Assembly (NCBI GenBank): GCA_902803315.1
Contig: CADCPM010000097.1
Span: forward strand, 1 to 50,470
Reading direction: 5' to 3'
From: an uncultured Coriobacteriaceae bacterium
Lineage (GTDB): Bacteria; Actinomycetota; Coriobacteriia; Coriobacteriales; Atopobiaceae
DNA length: 50,470 nucleotides
The notes beneath the pieces are model-generated. The model had not been told where the DNA came from, made no database searches, and was given only the letters and a program-made list of their open reading frames with translations. The first letter of the stretch is position 1; every line of letters starts with the position of its first letter. The position numbers were made by a program, and so were the translations under genes. Below, piece after piece: positions 45,545-50,470 of this stretch.

Positions 45545-45931
45545 GCGTCCCTCTGCGTGTTTTTGTGCCTATTGCATGTCCCACCGCATTCTGCTGGTGC
45601 CAAAGGTGGACAAAACACCCGCGAGGATTCTTCCACCTGTGCGCTACCTGTTGTCCATGTAGCATACCACGTCAGCCTCCTCCGGCGCCATGCCGCTGAG
45701 GCCCTTGATGAGTCAGATGGGTGCGACTTGGGGAGTGCTCTCGCACGGAAATTCCTCTTACCCTGTTCACGGTAGTCGTGGCCGCCCTTGCGCGGCGGTA
45801 GCCGTGACCGCCGCCGGACCCGCGAAAAGTACGGGGCAGGGACCTCTCCTTGTCTCCGCTGCCGGCTTGTGTGCGGGACATATTCTACAGTCAAGCCGTT
45901 GTTGTGTGAACCCGACCAAGCAACCTACGCT
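45545..45931. other. gap with GC-rich hairpins
   Basis: No gene recognised. Around 45770-45820 there is an imperfect palindrome (GTAGTCGTGGCCGCC ... GGCGGTAGCCGTGACCGCC). Confidence 0.4.
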
Positions 45932-46402
45932 CTAGATTGCAGTCTTGCCATTGGCGTCGACTGCGAACTCGTCGTTCTTTTCAAGAGAAGGGACCAGCTC
46001 GACCTTGATCTTCCGGTCGATTATGCCATGGGCGTACAGCGCTGACGAGAAGTGTGAGCCGCCGTATGCGGCCAGCGGCCAGTTGTCGACCGTGTCCCAC
46101 CTTGGCACATAAACTCTCGCGACGCCATCAGCGTCATCAGAGCTGGCCGCCGAGCAGACTTGCCGGTAGATGTCCTCGTCTATTGCCTTCACCGTGTTGG
46201 GAGGCAGATGAGCAACGTTCGAGAAGTCGGACCTGCCGAACGCGAATCCTACCAGAGAGATCAGCACGACCGCAGCGAGCGGATGGGAGGAGTTCTTCAC
46301 GGGCGACGACATGCTCCTGCGCGCTCTCGACAGGCTCTTCGACAAGGCCTCCGTCTTCATGATGCGGGGACCCAGCCACCACGGGCTGACTGAGATTGGC
46401 AA
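45932..46402 (-). pseudogene. C-terminal fragment of a membrane-anchored surface-polymer protein
   Basis: A single membrane helix (LAAVVLISLVGFAFG) is followed by an extracytoplasmic domain with DDADGVARVYVPRWDTVDNW and HFSSALYAHGIIDRKIKVEL. This resembles the ends of large polytopic GT-C proteins, whose other helices are missing here. The upstream part reads poorly and has no ribosome site, so the gene is probably 5'-truncated where the defence operon was inserted. Confidence 0.45.
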
Positions 46403-46483
46403 TTATAGCCTGACTAGATGTGATCAAATTAACCATATGCTAACAGTGTCTCCAAGAGCAGCAGTGGTAAAGGATTTTCCTAG

Positions 46484-47260
46484 CTAATTGGCCGCACTGT
46501 CGTCAATGCAGAACCGCTTGTTTCTTGCCGAGGTGGAATCCGCGCGTATCTGACCCGCCTCAAGCAAACGTCTAATAAGTCTCGAGGTGTACGCCCGTGT
46601 GTTGCCCAGCTCAGTACTTATCTCACCAATGGTCATTGAGCCGCTCTGGTTTAAAAGTTCTTTCACCTTCTCTTCGCCCCTGCGCACCGTGGTGCTCGTG
46701 ACGTCGAAACTGGACCGCCTCTCCCTTGACGCCTTAAGCTTTCTTGCCAACTCGTTGACAACGGCAATCTGGCTTGGGTTTAGCTTCTTTGAGAGACCCA
46801 ACAGAAATGTCTCAACCTGCGCGTTAATCTGTCTTACGTACTCCAGCTCCACATTTACCAAGGTCTTTCCATGGCTTGTGTCGTTCTTAAGCACCTCCAA
46901 CTCGTCTTGCCTTAGCTTCCAGTACGACACGACCTCAAGTTTCCGCTTTAGCCCATAGACTGCAGCGTCTATCACCAGGACTATTGCCTTATCGCTCCAA
47001 TCAGGTTGCTCAAGTAAGTATGACATCTCCAGCATGCAGTTCAATGACTCCAGGTAGTTTTCGGTCAGGATGATGACCACGTAGTCCTCTTCGGCTATTC
47101 CACCCATGAACAAGTATATATCGTCATTCGGCGCCAAGGCCGACTTGTCCCTCCGCACCGTGAAGTAGTCCGACAGTTGCGACTCCAAGTCATCGGCATA
47201 GGCGGAGCCATCGCTCTGGCAATACGATATGAAGACCGTGGGCTGCTGTTCGTCCGCCAA
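46484..47260 (-). CDS. TIR-domain protein with C-terminal winged helix
   Basis: 258 aa from a TTG start 6 nt after GAAGGAG. A GTG at 47362, overlapping the preceding gene, would add 34 residues. The TIR domain starts almost at once: PTVFISYCQSDGSAYADDLE, EEDYVVIILTENYLESLNC and MLEMSYLLEQPDW, with the catalytic Glu expected in the CMLE position. TIR domains of this type cleave NAD+ and can make signal nucleotides. After a helical linker, residues from about 190 form a winged-helix (EEKVKELLNQSGSMTIGEIS, TELGNTRAYTSRLIRRLLEA). It is the last gene of the Thoeris-containing operon and could be a second sensor or an NAD-regulated transcription factor. This is inferred. Confidence 0.82.
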   Translation of the reverse strand: MADEQQPTVFISYCQSDGSAYADDLESQLSDYFTVRRDKSALAPNDDIYLFMGGIAEEDYVVIILTENYLESLNCMLEMSYLLEQPDWSDKAIVLVIDAAVYGLKRKLEVVSYWKLRQDELEVLKNDTSHGKTLVNVELEYVRQINAQVETFLLGLSKKLNPSQIAVVNELARKLKASRERRSSFDVTSTTVRRGEEKVKELLNQSGSMTIGEISTELGNTRAYTSRLIRRLLEAGQIRADSTSARNKRFCIDDSAAN

Positions 47261-47348
47261 TTGAAACTCCTTCCACTCGTGGCCACAGCAATGCGACAAC
47301 CGCACCGCGACCAAGCTCTGGCTTATGTTCTCCTCATCACTACGAGCC

Positions 47349-47753
47349 TTATCGCTGGCCACGCAGTTCGTCGTAGGCGCTCAGAAGACGGTCGTCGTGT
47401 GGGACGGATTCATACACAACCTCCACAGCCAGGTCGATGAGCGGCCAGTCCTCGTCTCCGACGTAGCCCTTCACCGACACCACTGGAGACTTCGACCACC
47501 TGCTCAAGCTGCGTACCACATTCCAGAGCAGGATGTCGTCTGGCCCCCACTGGTCTATGTCCGCGTTCATGTGCGGAATGCAGTCGGCGGCCGCGTCCGC
47601 GAACTCCGCGAGCAGCGGCAGATACGTCTTCGCATCCCTTTGCGCACGGGCACCCTTGATCGATTCCCGCCTCGTGCCGCACAGGCGCTCGATCTCGCAC
47701 ATCTCCTGTGCGTTGTCGTGCCTGAGTTGAGATTCCTCGGTGCTGTGTCCCAT
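47349..47753 (-). CDS. uncharacterised 134-aa protein in the Thoeris operon
   Basis: Small acidic, soluble, helical protein (EFADAAADCIPHMNADIDQW, DDILLWNVVRSLSRWSKSPV). The ATG follows GAAGGGAACGGATT. It lies 83 nt after thsA and 88 nt before the chosen start of the TIR-winged-helix gene, all on one strand. No family recognised. Position suggests a helper, regulator or specificity factor of the TIR proteins. Confidence 0.6.
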   Translation of the reverse strand: MGHSTEESQLRHDNAQEMCEIERLCGTRRESIKGARAQRDAKTYLPLLAEFADAAADCIPHMNADIDQWGPDDILLWNVVRSLSRWSKSPVVSVKGYVGDEDWPLIDLAVEVVYESVPHDDRLLSAYDELRGQR

Positions 47754-47836
47754 AATCCGTTCCCTTCGAGCACACTGAGCTGTTGTACCAATCCTGACTT
47801 GCCCTCACCTGATTGATGCGACGTTAGCAGTTGTCT

Positions 47837-48781
47837 TTATCTGAACAAGCACTTGTAGTCGATAAGCGTCTGAATCCTTACCATGTCGACTCTGCCTTCC
47901 AGATAATCCTTTGGACGAATGCAGATGATTAGCTTGCTGCACGTTTTATCATTGGACCTGAGAAACATGTCAATCGTCTCCCTAACCACCCTCTCTAACG
48001 TCGCCTCCCGGATGGCGGCCCTACCCGTGCCGATCAGCGGCATGACCAGATCGTCACAGTGCCCAATTGTGTTTACGGCCTTAATCAAACCTCTCAGCGC
48101 AGTCTCCACGTTTGCATATTCCTGGTTCTTGGGCTTGCCATACCTATTGACGTCATTCACGGCTACGAAATAGTAGTGCTTCCCACTGTGGTCGACCTTT
48201 GCAACGGTCCCAACAGGGTATCTCTTTGGGGATTCGCGCGTGCCACGACCATCCGCGCCCGCAACTCCCTGTTGGCTCAGGTTATCGTCGATCAGCTTGT
48301 CGAGCTCGTCGGTCTTGCCGCCGAAGTACCTGATCTGGAATGCTCCCTGCACGCTCTGAGGACTTATATACTCGCCGTCCATCTTCGTGTGGAAGTAGGT
48401 GTTCGTGGGAATCACAAAGCTCGAGGCACCGACGTCGAACAAATCGCTCACGCGAACTTCGACCTGAAAGTCATCGCCAGCCATGGCTCCCTTGCACGAT
48501 ATCTGCGCGCGGTTGTGAACAAGGGACGCGAGCAAGCCGACAATGATGAGGCAACGCCAGTGCTGCTTGCAGAGCTCTTCCGCGCCGTCAAAGCCAGCTA
48601 GGTCCTTCAGCAGAACGGAAAAGGCGAATATTGAAGAGATGTAGCCTATGGCTGAGGTAACAAGCCTTATGATTGCCGAGGGGGTGCTCTTCCCTTCAGA
48701 CATGGACCTTAGGCGAACGACCACCCAGTCCTTCGCATTGCCAGCCGCCTGCTTGGTGCGAAGCCAGGCCGGGTCACTCAT
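47837..48781 (-). CDS. thsA: Thoeris effector ThsA, transmembrane-macro type
   Basis: This 314-aa protein has two N-terminal membrane helices (AIIRLVTSAIGYISSIFAFS, about 35-58; HWRCLIIVGLLASLV, about 74-92). A macro-type domain follows (DUF6430-like) with SSFVIPTNTYFHTKMDG, YISPQSVQGAFQIRYF and DLVMPLIGTGRAAIREATLE. This is the ThsA form of the macro-domain class of Thoeris. There the macro domain binds the ADP-ribose-type signal made by ThsB and the membrane part is thought to permeabilise the membrane. The ATG overlaps the thsB stop by 8 nt; a TTG two codons earlier is also possible. Confidence 0.85.
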   Translation of the reverse strand: MSDPAWLRTKQAAGNAKDWVVVRLRSMSEGKSTPSAIIRLVTSAIGYISSIFAFSVLLKDLAGFDGAEELCKQHWRCLIIVGLLASLVHNRAQISCKGAMAGDDFQVEVRVSDLFDVGASSFVIPTNTYFHTKMDGEYISPQSVQGAFQIRYFGGKTDELDKLIDDNLSQQGVAGADGRGTRESPKRYPVGTVAKVDHSGKHYYFVAVNDVNRYGKPKNQEYANVETALRGLIKAVNTIGHCDDLVMPLIGTGRAAIREATLERVVRETIDMFLRSNDKTCSKLIICIRPKDYLEGRVDMVRIQTLIDYKCLFR

Positions 48782-49385
48782 AGCCAAGAGCTTCCTTTAT
48801 GTATTGATAGTCTCCGACCACTTCCCCCGAGGCATTCTTCTTCCAGAACGGACGCGCACCATCCTCGCAGTGGCTCATATAGGAAGGGAGCCAACCAGGC
48901 TGATGGTACAGAGAGTTGTACACCACGATGATGTCCTTGGCTCGTCTTTCCGCCTGTTTGAATTCGTGTTCGAGATACGAGAATGTATTGATCTTCCCGA
49001 GGTCCTCGTCGGCGGCAGGTTTATGCGTCGGTCCCTTAATCTTGCATGTGGTCGAGCCATTCGCGTTATGTTTGTATGGCGTGCAGGTGCAGCCCTCACC
49101 CTCGCTATTTCTCCTACAGGCGTTTCCCGCATCCCGCGACGCTGTCTTGTCCCCAACCACGAAGATCACGGCCGACGAGGCATTGATCTGCCTGTTAAAC
49201 TCAGCTTTCAGATCACACGAGCGACAATCCGGGTCGTTGGACACGCTTCCAGAAACTACTTGCGCCGTGTCGATGAAATCAGTTTTGTGCTTACTGTCAG
49301 AACCCCATGAATGAAGAAGGTCTATTACATCCCTGTCCCCATCCGCCTCGGAATAGTCTGCGCTTATGTACACTCTTTTGCCCAT
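48774..49385 (-). CDS. thsB: Thoeris TIR protein ThsB
   Basis: This 203-aa TIR-like (MTH538/DUF1863 type) protein contains KRVYISADYSEADGDRDVID, VIFVVGDKTASRDAG and FSYLEHEFKQAERRAKDIIV, the last holding the catalytic-type Glu. A Cys-rich insert (CRRNSEGEGCTCTPY) sits between the core strands and is common in ThsB proteins. ThsB senses phage and converts NAD+ to a signal for ThsA. The ATG follows ACAGGAGCGAGTATTC. It is the first gene of the operon. Confidence 0.88.
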   Translation of the reverse strand: MGKRVYISADYSEADGDRDVIDLLHSWGSDSKHKTDFIDTAQVVSGSVSNDPDCRSCDLKAEFNRQINASSAVIFVVGDKTASRDAGNACRRNSEGEGCTCTPYKHNANGSTTCKIKGPTHKPAADEDLGKINTFSYLEHEFKQAERRAKDIIVVYNSLYHQPGWLPSYMSHCEDGARPFWKKNASGEVVGDYQYIKEALGYE

Positions 49386-49702
49386 GAATACTCGCTCCTG
49401 TTTTCGCGTTCTTTACCAATGATTTGAATCGCATTCTTACCAGTTTAGCATCTACACCATTGAGTAAAACATTGCGCTCTTGCAACGATTGGCATCTGAG
49501 TGCAAACGTGACTTCTTGTAAATGCGAATTAGTCTCGTTGGCTGCACGCTCCTCAAACCTTACGGCACTTCTTCTGCATCAATTTTACAACAATGACGCG
49601 CAGTTCGGAGCTGTCGAACTGAGTCGTTATGGCAGCCATTTACATACGTTGGAAGGCTGAGCACGGCGGTTTCACGTTGCCTAAGCATAGCCTGGGGCGT
49701 GC
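49386..49702. other. upstream region of the Thoeris operon
   Basis: 317 bp without a recognised gene. On the minus strand an extended -10-like TGCTAAACT lies about 75 nt before thsB and is a candidate promoter. The region is AT-richer than the flanks. Confidence 0.4.
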
Positions 49703-50347
49703 CTACGACTTGCCCACCTTTCGCTGTCCCTCCGTCAGGTAGCTCTGCCTCGTGAACTGCGCCCTCAGTATGAGCATGAGGTACTTCAAGACGAAGGACA
49801 GGATGACGAAGATGCCGAGGAACCCGAGCGTCACGGCGAACGTGGTCGTCGCCCAGCCTTCGACGGCGCCACCCGCTGAGTAGACAATGACCACGTACAC
49901 AACCTCGAGCAGCGACAAGTCCGCCACGCTGCCGATATTCCGAACGAGATGCAGTAGAAGGCATCGGTGTAGAGCACGAGTGCGTCCACTGCCAAGTCTA
50001 GGTCGCCCAGGCTCCTGCCGTGAGGGCTACCGAGGTCGACGGACGCGACCGACAGGCAGCAGGAGGCGTAGGCGGCCTTCCGATACGCCAAGTAGCCGCT
50101 CATCGAGTGCGTCCGCATAGCGGCGCGGCAGCTCGCGAGGCGGCATGGCCCGCTGGTGAGGCCATACGTCGCCGCTGTATCTGTTGAATATGGGATAGAA
50201 GAGCCTTCCTCGGAGCGAGCTGGCCCCGGTCTCTCCCATGAGCTCGCGGGCAACCTCGGTGCACGCGACCGGCGACCCGCCTTCGCAGGGCCGCGCCGCC
50301 CTCCACTCGGACTCGGGCGCATGCCAGTTCGCGTGGCTGCTGGACAT
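49703..50347 (-). pseudogene. frameshifted membrane protein upstream of the Thoeris operon
   Basis: An ATG with GTTGGAGGAACGAC upstream opens SSSHANWHAPESEWRAARPC and LRGRLFYPIFNRYSGDVWP. The sense moves to a second frame near 50090 (SMSGYLAYRKAAYASCCLS ... LVLYTDAFYCI) and to a third near 49960 (LVRNIGSVADLSLLEVVYVV then two helices and a basic tail, stop at 49703). Two single-base indels would join them into one protein of about 213 residues with two membrane helices at the C-terminus. Three separate genes are less likely because only the first has a ribosome site. No family recognised. Confidence 0.5.
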
Positions 50348-50413
50348 GTCGTTCCTCCAACTCGTCTAACGGTCCCGCACCATTTGTGTATTGCAAACTA
50401 TGAATTGCGTGTT

Positions 50414-50470
50414 TTACCAAAGTGAAGTTTCGGTCGTTACCACGTAAAAGTTTCGGGTTTTACCAAGAAG
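50414..50470. repeat. 23-bp direct repeats running off the window
   Basis: TTACCA occurs at 50414, 50437 and 50460 and AAGTTTCGG at 50425 and 50448, each exactly 23 bp apart. The unit is TTACCA, five variable bases, AAGTTTCGG, three bases. The array continues past the window end. It looks like an operator or repeat array upstream of the next gene. Confidence 0.7.

Noticed and set aside
46160..46393. plus-strand frame resembling a protein (FFTGDDMLLRALDRLFDKAS)
   Set aside because: It looks tempting, but it is antisense to the membrane fragment at 45932-46402, has no start signal and no recognised family.

Overview
The window reads as a chromosome segment of a high-GC Gram-positive bacterium, most likely a gut or oral member of the Coriobacteriia (Olsenella/Collinsella/Atopobium-like). 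The evidence is GC-rich codon use in the core genes, strong AGGAGG-type ribosome sites, InlB-type surface repeats, a bile salt hydrolase very close to bifidobacterial enzymes, and many short GC-rich palindromic intergenic repeats. This placement is inferred from gene content only; no rRNA or tRNA gene was seen.

Left part (1-18 kb), mostly core and cell surface. Metabolic genes come first: pyrE, a cytoplasmic GH13 alpha-amylase, a DUF4012-like membrane protein and serC. A three-gene surface operon on the minus strand follows (membrane-anchored protein, small secreted protein, very large subtilisin-like protease with InlB and ChW domains). Next are a cytidylyltransferase/SDR pair for an activated surface sugar or alditol, tspO, and a glycan locus. 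In that locus a deletion has fused a truncated GT-C membrane protein, out of frame, to a truncated GT2. An intact large polytopic protein and a GtrB/DPM-like glycosyltransferase complete the locus.

Middle (19.5-34 kb). A TOTE-type primase-helicase and a rhomboid protease lie between two copies of the rhomboid 3' end and its terminator. They are followed by an uncharacterised 348-aa protein, a Ca2+/cation exchanger, a choloylglycine hydrolase with an altered active-site position (Arg18 to Cys), and a 924-aa acyltransferase-3/GT-C fusion. A second, shorter copy of the 348-aa protein lies tail-to-tail with a broken XRE regulator. Remnants of the same regulator occur beside the first copy and again at 40.4 kb.

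Right part (35-50.5 kb), an accessory and defence island with heavy decay. It holds a Fic AMP-transferase, a dead IS1595-type transposase abutting a broken Abi gene, a DUF4062 (TIR-like) protein, a RES-like protein and broken GT-C genes. It ends in a four-gene minus-strand operon: TIR (ThsB), TM-macro (ThsA), a 134-aa unknown, and a TIR protein with a C-terminal winged helix. The first two genes form a Thoeris system of the macro-domain type; the last two look like an undescribed extension and are the best candidate for something new.

Between genes there are at least four families of structured repeats: 29-bp palindromes; arrays built on GTGCGCAC half-sites; a 73-bp tandem hairpin array; and a 135-210 bp inverted-repeat element, three copies, with a conserved GCAGGTAGGA core.
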